Positions 20,346 to 32,099 of a stretch of 64,000 nucleotides of DNA are shown here, in pieces. The position numbers and the translations under genes are program-made. The DNA lies in contig NMRB01000128.1 in assembly GCA_002633025.1 (NCBI GenBank), positions 450,020 through 514,019 of the forward strand. Direction: 5' to 3'. This DNA is from Notospermus geniculatus (taxonomy: Eukaryota; Nemertea; Pilidiophora; Heteronemertea; Lineidae). Position 1 is the first letter of the stretch. Each line of letters starts with the position of its first letter. Below the pieces are notes generated by a model. It made no database searches. It was not told the origin of the DNA and saw only the letters and a program-made list of their open reading frames with translations.

Positions 20346-21054
20346 CCGTACAGCTCATTTTAAAATTGCCGATTTTCCATGCGTTCTCCTGCGAATTTCT
20401 GCTAGATATTACAGCAGCATGCCTTTTATAGTGTATTCGTTCACCTAGGACTGTCATTTTGTCCTTAGCAGTCAGCTTTGCCAAGCGTATATGTGACCGG
20501 AACTTTCTCCCGTAGCTGTACGGCAAGGTTGATTGTACACCGTGAGCACGCTGCTTCCTTTGGCCCGTTGGCAACGGATGTTCTTGTGCTACCATGGCTA
20601 CGAACCGCTCGGCCAATGAAAAAGTGTCTCAGGCCAGCTTGGTTACCGGTTGCTCGGTGCTCTCATTGGTCGCCTCTCTCTCAGCGCCACCTGTTGACCA
20701 AACGCGGCAAATTTTACGAAGTTAAGCAGTTGTGGAGAGCGGCGACTAGTAAACCGAAGGGGGCGCGGTACACAACTGCGTAGGGAGTTTAACATACATC
20801 TTCAGCCGAGGGATCTTAACTGCGAATAGCGCGGTATTTTTTGTATCTTGTGAAGTTGAGACCCTAATCATGCTGAATTCACGTTTCGCTGATGACGTCA
20901 ATTTAGGATCTCTGACTTTTGCTTCACAAAATGGCTATGGTGTCAAACATACCGGACCAAAAGGTACTTTTGTATCTTGGAGTCATTTTTCCCTTGAAAC
21001 GATTCTCTGCCCATTCATACCATTGGTTCAGGACTGAGGGTGGTGGAAGTAGAG

Positions 21055-21261
21055 GAGAATCCAACTTACCTCGACGCGAGTCCAGGTCATAAAAATTTTG
21101 TAAGTTCTAAAAATATCGTAATATAGTTGGGGTAGCATAATGGTAGATGGAACAGCTTAGGTATAATATAAGCCGTTCCATTTACCATTATGCTACCCCT
21201 CTATATTAGAACTTAGAAAATTTTTATGACTTGGACTCGCGTCGAGGTAAGTTGGATTCTC
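21055..21261. mobile_element. Foldback MITE just upstream of exon 3
   Basis: Arms of about 90 bp (GAGAATCCAACTTACCTCGA and its inverse) are separated by about 20 bp. It is 118 bp before the exon 3 acceptor. Confidence 0.85.
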
Positions 21262-21263
21262 CC

Positions 21264-21306
21264 GTACGTACGTACGTACGTACGTACGTACGTACGTACG
21301 TACGTA
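21264..21306. repeat. (GTAC)n microsatellite
   Basis: About 43 bp of a self-complementary tetramer, joined directly to the end of the foldback MITE. Confidence 0.95.
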
Positions 21307-21379
21307 TGTTTGTTCTTTTTTCGGGCACCCTGTATAAAAACGAGGTCCGCTAACTGAAAAAAAATCCTTTCCTTTCCAG

Positions 21380-21450
21380 TACTGCAACTTCTCAAAAGTG
21401 GAGAAAGTCCTGATACATCTTTGAAGACTGGAACTTCACTCCTTCACAAG
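21380..21450 (+). CDS. PP1-docking ankyrin protein, exon 3
   Basis: Acceptor CCTTTCCTTTCCAG and donor CACAAG then GTAAAT. It joins exon 2 in phase to complete VLQLLKSGESPD and a GTSLLHK turn, the body of the first ankyrin repeat. No further ankyrin exon is found downstream in this window. The gene may continue past a long intron that would contain the GPCR, or be truncated. Confidence 0.65.
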
Positions 21451-22107
21451 GTAAATGGAAGTCAATCCCTCTTTTTTCCTCGTACAAGTCATAAAGTATG
21501 ATTCACCCTAACTTAAAGCTTACGTGAACGAACAAAAAGCCCCCATCCGCCGAGCGAGAGAATTGCAAACGCCCTGTAAACACCTCAAACGAAGGCTCAG
21601 AACATGAAAGACCCCACGACGCCAGGAGGGCGCCACCTTATTTGTTCAAAGTTTTCTTGGGAGAGTCAATAGCCCCCCGTCCCCCCGTCCAAATTGGGAT
21701 TCCAGGGGCCTCTACCTTTTAGAACCCCTCGACAAAACCTGGATCCGCCCCTGGTATCTCAGGATCTCAGCCCTTTAAACAATGAATTGGTGCTGACTGA
21801 ACACGCACGCAAGTGGCACGAAAAAAACGTTGGTGTTTGTGGAATGTATCCTTGTTTATCCATTCAACATAATTGTTGTCAATTCTGAAGCAAGTCTCAA
21901 AAAGGCCTACGGCAATAAAAAAATAGAAAAATTGCATATGTACAAATCACTGCAACTTTGCCAGGGGATATATTCGAACCCATTTCCGGAGAGATGAGGC
22001 AAATTATTTGCAGTATCGACAAACATTCAAACGTTTAGACAACTCTCCTCATATCGCCATCAGGTCCTTTCATTTTGCGACATGTCGTAAACAAGGACGG
22101 TAGGTCA

Positions 22108-22218
22108 CGGGCCACTTGTGCGTTTTGCGCTGCGTGATGCGTCAAATCTTTTGTTAGGAAGCAGAACGGCGGAAAATAACAAAAGATTTGACGCAGCGCA
22201 AAACGCACAAGTGGCCCG
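22108..22218. mobile_element. Near-perfect hairpin, about 50-bp arms
   Basis: GGGCCACTTGTGCGTTTTGC and its inverse at 22193-22217 are linked by further pairing (TCAAATCTTTTGTTA). The loop is about 20 bp. Probably a compact MITE. Confidence 0.8.
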
Positions 22219-22435
22219 AGACCTTAACGAGTTATCGTCGTTCAGCTACCCACCTGTGTCTGGTGAGCGATGGTCTACGGTTCGGTTCAATTTTAGATCA
22301 GCTTTCGGAATCAGAATTCCTGTAGCAGCTGGTTCGTGATTTCAACACCTTGGATCCGCTGTAATATACAGATGCAGTGACAATGCTGGCTTCCTGTCGA
22401 CGCCATCTTGGGTGAGCTTGGCTCCTAATAGTGCA

Positions 22436-22620
22436 ACGAGGAATACGACGATGTTACATTTTCCGCCGAAATTCCTCAGCAGTATCTAAACTGTTGCTTC
22501 TAGTCTTCGGAGTTTGGCCTCTTAACCAATCGGTTGAGGACGAAATCGGTTTCCAGGTGAGGTTGACAAGAAGTACGAGGGTCTCTGGGAATTGTCTTGA
22601 TATCACTATATCCAACTGGC
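22436..22620 (+). repeat. Dispersed repeat (also at 34300-34447)
   Basis: Both copies share GCCGAAATTCCTCAGCA, CTGTTGCTTCTA, TTCGGAGTTTGGCCT and GAATTGTCTTGATAT in the same order. Confidence 0.8.
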
Positions 22621-24309
22621 AAGACCCGTGCACGCTTTGTCATGACGTAGTGGTCATTCGTGACGTCAGAGATATTCGTCACGCATGGACCGTTGCGTTA
22701 CCGTGACGCTCCAAGGCAACGGCGGTGACATGCATGTTGACTGTGACAGAATCGGTCGTCATTTTGGCGTGAATAAAGGCGAAAAACTCCAATATCCGAC
22801 GAATATCCCGCTTCGAGACATCCCTCATCGTGATCGCAGCATCGCCGAACCCCCGTTGGTCTGGTAGCCTCGTCGTTCTGCACTGAGGTTTTACTGGAGT
22901 TGTTGCAAATTACACGAAATCGCTACGATAGATAGCCACGAAAATAGTGAGGTTTCGCAAAAGGTTTGACAAAACAAAAAGTACAAAACAAGCCTGGTGG
23001 CGACAGGGCTCACTAAGTGGAGGGTTTATGAATGGGAGTAACAGAAAATAGATGGACAATTCGAATACTAATTGGTTGTATCACTTTATCAGAATCATCA
23101 TCATCCAAATGTCTAGCCCTAGGCCTATAAATTCCTATTTTCTGAGGTTGGATTTGACGGTTAATGATTAAATGGATTCTGGCCAAGAACGTACCCCTCT
23201 CCAAACACAGTCCAGGGCTTTCATTAAGCCTGAGCATGGCGTCTATTACGCATGTAACTACACAAATGACGCAAATATAAATAACTCTGAAGTCTCAAAA
23301 ACGCGGGTAAATTCGATAATACGCTGACAGAGAAAGTGTGGAAGTCCCATCTGTATACTCAGTCTCCATTACGACAGTAGGACCCCGGCTGACGCAGGTA
23401 TCAATATATTGGAAGTCAGCGCCGGCCAAATGTTCTTCAACAGGCCGAAAGCCTTGCTATAGCGGAGGTGAAAATATAACTGGGGATTCCCTTCGCCCAT
23501 GGCAACCACACATTCCTGGCTCGCACACTGTACCAGCAAACGAATGGAAGATTTGATCCCAGTAAACTATAACAAGAAGTCATGACCCCCAAAACGAATT
23601 GCCTGAAGTCTCAAGACCCCAGCATCTTCCGAAATTGACTTCCGAACAAAAATTCTGGAAGTCATGACCCAGGTAGGGAAAAAGTTAACGAAAGCCCTGC
23701 AGTCAATGACTCATCAATAAAGCAACAGACCCTTTACCGCAGGATAATCAAAAGACAAACAGAAACACACACTCCCTCAAAATTTCTTCGCCGCTGGTCA
23801 GATGCTAGTAATAACAATTCACTATACACAGTGATACACATCGCCAAATATAAATAAAAGTGACCTAATTACGGCACGCAAACTCCATATAGGGTAATCC
23901 GTGCAGACACGATTGAAGTAAAACAAGCGACCAGGTATGGTTTGGCTAGTCTGGCCTTCTCGGGGAAAAAATCCGTCGATTCGGTGTCTTTTTTCTCCAC
24001 AACGACGTTATGATCAAATCAAACGGACTGACAACAAAATTTAATGACCACTTGAAGAATTTTTGGACCTAAGTTCCGTACACAATTCAACCCAACTAAG
24101 TCACGATCGTGCAAATCAAATTCTGCCTATTTTCGTCATCCACAGACCCAACTCATTTCTCATTGCCAGGAAGGAAATCCAGCCTCACGCACGATACGCA
24201 TCCGCTTTTTCAGCCCACAAAAACCCTAATATCTCAAAAACTATGTAACTTATCAAAATTTCGTTGACCTCAGACAAAACTACATACAATTCGCCGTACA
24301 TACAAACCA
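22621..24309. other. Non-coding stretch
   Basis: No supported gene or strong repeat is seen; only short frames without splice support or domain signal. Confidence 0.4.
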
Positions 24310-24397
24310 AGATCAATAACATTGGACAAAGCATGACTCCACAATCGGATGGAAACGAAAAATCAGACACGAAAATAAGGGTCACTTAGTGAGCCAA
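24310..24397 (+). repeat. Dispersed repeat, copy 2
   Basis: Partner of 12371-12460. Confidence 0.75.
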
Positions 24398-24502
24398 TAA
24401 GTAATTGGGACTTCATTTCCATGATTAAATGCATTTCGCAGGAGATGATTGGTACCACAAAATTGCCTGGTGGAAGAGTGTCTTCCCGGGAGCGTCTTTC
24501 AG

Positions 24503-25113
24503 GGTATGACGTTAGTTTGGTTCCCGAACCCACCGCTAGGGCTATGAGGGTTCGGTATTGGCTTCTGAGCATTTCCTTTTATGGCGTTACTATTTTTAGA
24601 ATCACTATGTAAACATAGGCACGTGGTTGGCAAATGTCACAAAGCAAATTCAACGTGTTCAAGGGAAAAGCCTAATGTTTTCGGCCGGGAACGCAACCAT
24701 CGAGAAGCGGAGAAGTTTATTTGAATCAGAGGCTGGTAAAAACGACAAACTTGCTGAATCGTTGGTGAAATTCGGCGGTGACCTGTGCATGCATGCTGTG
24801 TAGTGTGTGTTGTATTTTGTAGGCACTGCGTACATATCATGTGCAGAAAAGGTCGGGGAAAGCGTTATGCTCTTGAAAAGGCATTCAAGGCAAATTGTGT
24901 TGCTTCTGCAGCAAGACTCAAACGGTGTGCCAGGTCACCAACAACCAAACCCCTAAGATAATTCGGTTGGAGAATCTCTCGTTGACGTCGCATAATGTAT
25001 TCCACCATTTTGTGTACTAACTGATCACCTGATAACGGCGTGGGTTGGAGAGTGCCAATACCGAACCCTCATAGCCCTAGCGGTGGGTTCGGGAACCAAA
25101 CTAGGTATGACGT
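24503..25113. mobile_element. 591-bp element, 50-bp perfect TIRs, 10-bp target duplication
   Basis: The body (24513-25103) starts TAGTTTGGTTCCCGAACC. The first 50 bp are perfectly inverted at the right end. GGTATGACGT flanks both sides (24503-24512 and 25104-25113). No transposase. A 10-bp duplication is unusual among DNA transposons (IS4EU-like is the nearest class I know). The perfect ends imply a recent insertion. Confidence 0.88.
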
Positions 25114-25703
25114 TAGACCGATAGAGTTGCGCTGTATATCAAACTTTGAAATTTATCTTTCGTTTCCACTTCGCAGATACGAAGTAGAAATTTAAAACTT
25201 CAAGATGCACCATAACTTTCCCTGTCTTACATGATATGCTAAACGACGCACTGGCAGCAGGGACATTTGTGGTACCAACCAACTCCTGAAATACATTGCG
25301 TCATGGAAATGAAGCCCAATTTCGTATTTCGTACTTCGTTGTTCGTATGGTTTGCGAAACCTCACTATTGAGTCTTTACGAATTCATGACAGACTAGCAA
25401 GTACCCGTGGGGACTGGCGATTGTGATTCAACCGAGGATGGAATGCCCGGCCCTGGTGGAATAGGTGCACCCAAAAGGGTGCAGTAGGGAGAATTTAGAA
25501 AGCAATCAAACAACACTGCTGCAAAAAGTAAAATTGCGACCACAACAAAGTTCTCTTCGCAAAATCAACCACCCGTTGCATCAGGATATGGTATCCTCTA
25601 TTACCATGCCGAATTTCGAGACAAAACAAAGCTTCTAAGTGTGACTTTATTGAGCCGACTTCCAGCATTATTATATAGATTAATCGGGACTGTGCAGCTA
25701 ACC

Positions 25704-26762
25704 ATGACAGGAGAAGAGCCAAGCCCGCGGGCGAACTCAGTTGCTACCATAGCTCCGGACGAATATCTCAGTCTACATGTGGAAATGTGGAAATGGGTAC
25801 CTCCGTTTCTATTAATATTTGGGACATTGTTTAATATTTTAACAATCCTTGTCTTGGTGATACGAAAGTTTGGGAAAGCATCCACGAGGATGTTACTGAT
25901 TTCACTTGCTTTAGTCGATACCGCCGTACTTTGGACAGCAGTCCTTCATGGATGGATCTTGTTTTTGTTTGACATCGACTTTAGAGTTCTGTCGAGTTTT
26001 TCCTGCAAAGTTCACAGCTTTTTAACGTATTTCTTTCTGCAATTTGCCAGTTTGAATGTCGCGTGTTTAACAGTAGAACGATTGATATCTGTATCTTTTC
26101 CTCTAAAGGCAAGAACAATATGTACAAAGAGATGGACTTTCATTGGTCTGGCAGTTCTTTTTGTTTTCCTGTTTGCCTTAAATTCGCCTATGATTTTCAT
26201 CATTCACCTAGAACGTGTATCGCCTATTGGATTTCATCAATATGTTAATAAGTGCACATATAAAGCAGAATATGTGTACTTCTTTGAGAAGGTCTGGCTT
26301 TGGATTGAGCTGCTGGTCTATTGCCTTTTGCCATTCTCTGTCATTTCTTTCTGTAATTGCTGCATACTATACAAGGTCGTGAGCGGACAGGCGAAACGTA
26401 AAAAATTCCAGAATCCTGGAGGGCGGTCAGACGGTCGGTCATCTCAGATGACCAGTATGACGTCCATGTTGACCACTGTTAGTGTTGTCTTCATTTTACT
26501 AACATCACCAAGTTCTGTCCTTCATGTATATTTTTCGCAGAGGAAATTCCCATCTTGGAACAAACAACTTGTTTTCAGCTCTGCTGTAACAATTCTTCTC
26601 GCTTACCTGAACAACGCCGTCAACTTCCTCCTCTACTGTGTAAGTGGCACTCAATTTCGGCGCGAGCTATTCCGACTGTTTCGAGGCTGGAGGCGAAAGT
26701 CGGAAAGCCTCAGTTCAGTTCACCATCCGAGACAAACCTTTACTCCGACACTCCATGACTGA
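25704..26762 (+). CDS. Class A G-protein-coupled receptor, neuropeptide-receptor-like
   Basis: The frame is intact and intronless, 352 aa. I start at the ATG at 25704 (ACCATGACAGG, good context); the open frame upstream has only GTG. Seven hydrophobic segments can be placed, with GTLFN (N1.50) in TM1, SLALVD (D2.50) in TM2, and Cys residues in ECL1 (FSCK) and ECL2 (NKCTY) for the conserved disulfide. There is an ERL variant of DRY followed by FPLKART, and an NAVNFLLYC variant of NPxxY in TM7, then an FRREL helix 8. TM6 lacks the usual CWxP, having LLTSPSS. The TM3 and TM7 patterns recall FMRFamide/GPR139-like peptide receptors; the ligand is unknown. It may be nested in a long intron of the ankyrin gene or stand alone. 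Confidence 0.85.
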   Translation: MTGEEPSPRANSVATIAPDEYLSLHVEMWKWVPPFLLIFGTLFNILTILVLVIRKFGKASTRMLLISLALVDTAVLWTAVLHGWILFLFDIDFRVLSSFSCKVHSFLTYFFLQFASLNVACLTVERLISVSFPLKARTICTKRWTFIGLAVLFVFLFALNSPMIFIIHLERVSPIGFHQYVNKCTYKAEYVYFFEKVWLWIELLVYCLLPFSVISFCNCCILYKVVSGQAKRKKFQNPGGRSDGRSSQMTSMTSMLTTVSVVFILLTSPSSVLHVYFSQRKFPSWNKQLVFSSAVTILLAYLNNAVNFLLYCVSGTQFRRELFRLFRGWRRKSESLSSVHHPRQTFTPTLHD

Positions 26763-26821
26763 GGTAATATCAGAAGTTCGTTTAACCTATGATTTCCAAT
26801 GTGGAGTACCAAAAGCTAGGC

Positions 26822-27100
26822 TTTAGGCGCACATGGACTGCGAATCCCGATGCTGTAGAGGTGCTTTCAAAGTCGACTGACCTGTCTGAATGACGAGTCC
26901 TGCAGGGTGATATTCATAAAAGCTACATGTAGCCAATGCTTTTACTTCACAATTTGTAGTACCGGTACAGTTACATTGGACCTATTTGTGCAAATCTTAA
27001 GTAAAAGCAATTGCTAGTTGTTTATGGATATTAGCCTCTGGGTCAGTCGACTTAAAATACCCTGCCGCATTGAGATTTGTCGTCAAAGTGCGCCTAACTT
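26822..27100. mobile_element. MITE nested inside a MITE
   Basis: The outer arms (26823-26882 and 27041-27100) start TAGGCGCAC and reach GTCGACTGACC. An inner foldback (about 26909-27033) has TGATATTCATAAAAGC-type ends. The outer family recurs at 44820-44935. Confidence 0.7.
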
Positions 27101-27725
27101 AAAACTGATGCATTATCAAGAGTAGGCCTAGGCAGTAGTGGTCAACGCACACCCCGAATTTCCTGATCGTACGTACCCAAAATGTGTTCTGTCTATAAGA
27201 TATTGAAACTTTGTCACTGCTTTTGTTGGTCTTGAACATTGGTCCACACAAGTCGTCAATTCAAGCGTTTATCAGCGAAACGTTTGATTCGGCATCTCGT
27301 GTGCTTCCCTCTGCTCATCACGCCAGTTTGACATTAATACAGTGTAGTCATCACCCAGAGCCGTCGCCTAGGAACTCAACCAAGCGCACTCTCACTGTCT
27401 CAGCGTACAGGATGTACAATTCAGAGTCGTATGTTGCCAAAATGTCTGCTAATCACACTAACTTGACATATACAGGATTTCTGCTGCTCAGGATTTCTGC
27501 TGCTTGGTTCTAGAGTTTCGGATTGTAAAGTTCCAGCCTGAAGAACACTCTGGAAATTGCCTTTTTATTTATCATATGCTGCTCAGTAAGGATATTATAG
27601 GGGGAAATATAGGGCTTTTCCATCCCAAAAATAGGGATTTATAGGAATATTTGTAGGGCAAATAAACATAGGGCTTTCGTCCATACATTTGACGTGATTG
27701 GCGCAGTAAATTTTGCAACGAACAG

Positions 27726-27848
27726 GGGCTTCTTTCATAAAGTGTCTTTAAGGCCCGGCTTTAAGGTAATGGTATCTTTAATTTCAATGCATTTTCCATT
27801 TGGTTAAAGGTACCATTAGCCTAAAGTCACTTTATGAAACAGGCACCA
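27726..27848. mobile_element. MITE with TTTCATAAAGTG ends
   Basis: GGGGCTTCTTTCATAAAGTG at the left and CACTTTATGAAACAGGC at the right. It is related to the outer element of 18300-19152. Confidence 0.75.
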
Positions 27849-28080
27849 GGCCTATAGGCTTCAGGTGTTGATCCCGGACTTTTAGCAGAGGGGGTCAAGG
27901 CCGCCGAGGTGGTCGTTGCAGGCGGGCGCCAACGGGGGGCTGGGGGCCTCCCACAGAAGACTTTGAAATCTAGAAGGCCGTAAACGCGATTTCCTAACAT
28001 CTCGGTATCAAAACACATTAACAGCCCCGTAGCAGCCCTCTGATGAGTGGGGGGGGGGGCCTGACAGGGCCGGATCCAGA

Positions 28081-28169
28081 NNNNNNNNNNNNNNNNNNNN
28101 NNNNNNNNNNNNNNNNNNNNNNNNNNNNNNNNNNNNNNNNNNNNNNNNNNNNNNNNNNNNNNNNNNNNN
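28081..28169. other. Assembly gap
   Basis: 89 N between G-rich runs and GGATCCAGA / GGGCC fragments of a hAT-type MITE. Confidence 0.95.
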
Positions 28170-28229
28170 CAAGGTATTTTTTGACAAAAAAGGGGGGGGG
28201 GGGGCGGGACCCCCCGGCCCCCCTCCCCC

Positions 28230-29985
28230 GGCTCCTACGGGCCTGATTAAGCTTTATTTTTGCTCAATATTTTGCTTATTGTTGCAAATTATTGGGAAAA
28301 AAATGGTAATGGAGAGCAGGGGGTGGGGTTAGGACCCCCATTTTGGATCAGCGCCTGGGCTATACGGCATAATAGTCTACAAAACTCATGACTGTATGTC
28401 CGACTTCAGATCCAAAAGCTAGAAACATTATACATACTCACAATATGCTGGTCGCTGAAGCTGGCATACAGTAAAACTTGTATGTCATCGACAGCGATCA
28501 CAGCATTCGTGGAGCTCGCGTGGAAAGAGCGGAAAAGAGAAAATAGGAAATTATAGGGCCAAGGGAAACCAAAAATAGGAGGCCATTCCATCTCAAATCA
28601 GTCAGGGGTCGGAACCACTCGATCACAGATTTTACTGATGCTTTTATATGTTGTTGGTACCTATGAGAAAACAAAAATCCCCAAGTTTGAGGGGTCAATT
28701 CCCATCCGTGGCTGAATGGTGGCCATCTTAAATTTGGCCCGGCCGTGCCACACCGCCTTCTCGGGAACAGATTTCCCTTAATAACTCAGCCAAGAAACAT
28801 AATATCAAGTTGAAAATCGGTGTATTTATGTAATTTTACCCATATAATCCGAATCTGCAGTCAGATTTGGGATATATGCAACAGGTACAGAGATATATGC
28901 TCTGAGGGTACCCATCTTTGAACCCCCTGGACAACTCTTGACACACTTAATGGCACTGCAAATTTGACAAGTTAATTTCACATCATTTCATCTACAAAAT
29001 ATGTAAAAATGGGGATACTGATATGCCCCAATATTGAGATGTGACAACAAATCCAAAATCGAACCAACATAGCATCCCAGTCCTGATTTTCCGAGAGAAA
29101 TCAGACGCTCATCTAAATACATCTAAATACTGAATAAAACAGGTGACACTACCCTACCTTGTTCAACGCCGTTTCAAGCAGAGAATTCTCGAGAGACACT
29201 ACTCCCCACCCACCCCACCCCCTACCTCATATATTACACTAATGACTGACCTCCAGTGAGAAAGGCAGCATTGTGATCAGTGGGGCAAGAGTGACAAATG
29301 TAACAGCTCAATCATGTACTACCAAGTACACTGTAGTGTAGAGTNAAATATCATTTGAATTTTCAAATTTGATACTTTGATAATTTCAGGAATTTTGAAA
29401 AAAATCGAATGCCATCAGACCCAGAGAGTCAAATGAAAAAGATTCCAAAGTATTTTTCTGACTTGTTAAATCATATGAGAGAGTTATTTCAATAAATGGC
29501 AAAAAATGAATAAAAAAGCATCGAAATCACCAGTTTTTAAAAAATTATGCCGCAAAAACGAAGTGGTATATTGATGCCAATCTTTCTTCACAAAGTTTCC
29601 ATGATAAGGTAGTATGATATGAAATCAATTTCGAATCAAATACTTGAAATTTTCAAAAGTTAGGATTTTCATGATATTTTGAAATTGTGATATCTTTGTG
29701 ATATTTGGTCAATATTTTTCAATCTGTGTACATTTCGAGTAAAGGTCATTAAATGAAGCCCAAGACGTGCAAGTGCAACTGATAGGTATTTTCTAAATAT
29801 TTTTTCCATACTTTTTCATGGGGTATGAATAAATTTGAGGACGACTGTATATATTCATGCTGACACTGAGTCTAATAATAAAAGGGTGTGAATAGAATCG
29901 GATTTATTTCTATGGCAGTAAGCACAATCCACGAGTTACAATTGGTGAGGGTTACACGCGTAGCTGCAGACGAGAGGTTCGAAAC
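28230..29985. other. Non-coding AT-rich stretch
   Basis: No gene supported. There is a single N at 29345, a C-rich run at about 29203-29223, and diffuse repeats of TTTTGAAA/AAATTTGA type from 29350 to 29720. Confidence 0.4.
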
Positions 29986-29988
29986 CAA

Positions 29989-30213
29989 GGATGGTTTCTT
30001 AGAGTGTGGAATGCGTATTCCGACAGACGCTTCACACGGACATTGAGAGCAAGAAGAGAAACTTTCCACTTCATCCTTGAGCGTATCTGACACAAACTAG
30101 AAGGGGAAACGGCAGAAGCACCAATATCACCTGAAGAACGAATGGCCATCGGACTCTATCGCCTTTCCCGTGGGGATTCCATCTCACTATCAATCACTGT
30201 CACTTCGGGTCTC
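29989..30213 (+). pseudogene. Harbinger transposase fragment (HARBI1-like)
   Basis: The plus-strand frame reads FTRTLRARRETFHFILERI, then an in-frame TGA (30088-30090), then PISPEERMAIGLYRLSRGDS. This is the conserved N-terminal block of PIF/Harbinger nucleases (RxTFxxIL...PEERLAIxLYRLARGDS). Only about 70 residues survive, without the DDE core. It offers a family match for the many GGGCC-ended MITEs with 3-bp targets in this window. Confidence 0.7.
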
Positions 30214-30313
30214 ATGAGACAGCACAGACTAGGTGGTCCTCAGTTTGCAACTAGATCCGGTTCTCAGTGGACGCATTTCGTATCTCTCCCGGAATACCTA
30301 ATTTTCGTTCTGG

Positions 30314-30407
30314 TTAGTCCGGACGCAAAACCCCGATTTTGGGCTTAGGTGTTTCTTTTTGAATAACAGCATTTTTTTCGCGGTTTTCATAAATTTGGAG
30401 GGTGTGT
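30314..30407 (+). repeat. Direct copy of the foldback end at 30613
   Basis: Nearly identical to 30613-30706 (TAGTCCGGACGCAAAACCCC onward). Confidence 0.85.
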
Positions 30408-30545
30408 AGTCACAGGCTACTGACTTAGCTGAGTCAGACTTTAGTCGCTTTGTGAAATGGGCTTAAGTCAGTGTCTTAGCTTAGCCAAAAATAGTGACAT
30501 AAGCCTACTGACTTAAGATTCTTTGTGAAACCGGGCCCAGGGCCC
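30399..30545. mobile_element. MITE with CTTTGTGAAA ends
   Basis: Internal pairs of GACTTAG/CTAAGTC and a right end AAACCGGGCCC, directly abutting the next GGGCCC element at 30548. Confidence 0.5.
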
Positions 30546-31287
30546 AGTTTCACAAAGAAACTTAAGTCTAAAGTTTGACTTAAAGGAGTTAGACGCCGAA
30601 GTTGTAAACAAGCTTAGTCCGGACGCAAAACCCCGATTTTGGGCTTAGGTGTTTCTTTTTGAATAACAGCATTTTTTTCGCGGTTTTCATATATTTGGAG
30701 ACTGTGGGATCGGAATCCGTCGAGTGCCACTTTGGCACCCTTGAGCGTTTTGAGAAATTCGCGTTTCCATGGCAACGGACAACGATTTAAATGAATTTTG
30801 TTAAATGCCGATTATTTCATAATCAGAAGTGATATTTATTTGATTCAAACGATTATTCATATATTTACATAGCTCAGCTAACTTTTTGGCACATTGCCAA
30901 TTTTCTCCGAGGTCAAGGTCACTTGCAAAGGTCAAGGTTATATCGAAATTTCGATATTTTTTCACGTATATCTCAACGACGGCGGACATACAACAAGCAC
31001 GTGCCCACACCACAGATTATATAACTAACTTTTTTTCTTTTAAAAAACTTCCGTAGGTATTATAATTTCATTTGATAACATTACGCCCAATATTATCTTG
31101 AGCGTTCGAGAGGAGGGCGTCAGGATGTAACTACACCCTTCCTCATTTGGACGTCATTTTTGGTCAGTAACAGCTGTGCGTCAGTTCATCATGCGACGTC
31201 ATGTCCAGTCATTCATAAAAAAATACCACTTGGGCACTAGGGATTTTAGGTGGTCATGTCTCGTCGTGGCTATTCAATCCGCGGTGT

Positions 31288-31855
31288 AATAAAATCTAAT
31301 GCCCCCACATATAACATGTGATATCCCCTAACAGTACATTTACGGATTAAGCAGCGCCATTGATTTGGACTCTACATAGACCAAGACCCTAATTCTGTGA
31401 CAAACATTGCATGAGGACATCAGAAAGACGGGACACTAGATTCTATCAGACCTTGAAAAGTAGGTCAAATCAAAAACCCGTTAGAATGTCATGAATACTT
31501 ATTAGATGTACCTATGTTAAAAATTTGCAGATAATCCAGTCAGTAGTTCAGGAGTTATGAAAATGATTGACTGGAATTCCCCCCCCCCCCCACATGTGAT
31601 ATCCCCTAACAGTACATTTACGGATTAAGCAGCGCCATTGAATTGGAATCTACATAGACCAAGACCCTTAATCCTGTGACAAACATTGCATGAGGACATC
31701 ACGGGGCATTAGATTCTATCAGACCTTGAAAAGTAGGTCAAATCAAAAACCCGTTAGAATGTCATGAATACAGTAGATGTACCTATGATAAAAATTTGCA
31801 GATACATGTAATCCAATAGTTCAGGAGTTATGAAAATGATTGACTGGAATTCCAT
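31288..31855. repeat. Tandem duplication carrying two MITE copies
   Basis: A unit of about 280 bp occurs twice. It contains a TCTAATGTCCCC-family MITE followed by CCTTGAAAAGTAGGTCAAAT and AGTTATGAAAATGATTGACT. Confidence 0.8.
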
Positions 31856-32099
31856 CACATGACTATTCAATGTCCCAGATAAAATTTTTGGTGGCCCACC
31901 GGTGGGCCACTCGCTGCTCTGCCGTGGGCCCAACAGTTGGTGCCGCTGATGGCCCACCGGGGGTACGCAAACCTCCCTACCGGTGGGCCACTGGGGTAAA
32001 TTTTGGCTCAGCTGATGAAAATCGATAGGATTTTCTGGGCAACTACATTGGGTGAGGTCAAATATTTAGTTAATTCTGAGTAAACCCGAAAAGATTGCT

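Noticed and set aside
21955-22010. B-box-like GGGTTCGAA on the minus strand
   Set aside because: No A box at proper distance and no tRNA fold.
25641-25703. GTG-started N-terminal extension of the GPCR
   Set aside because: No in-frame ATG there; the ATG at 25704 has good context and gives a normal receptor length.
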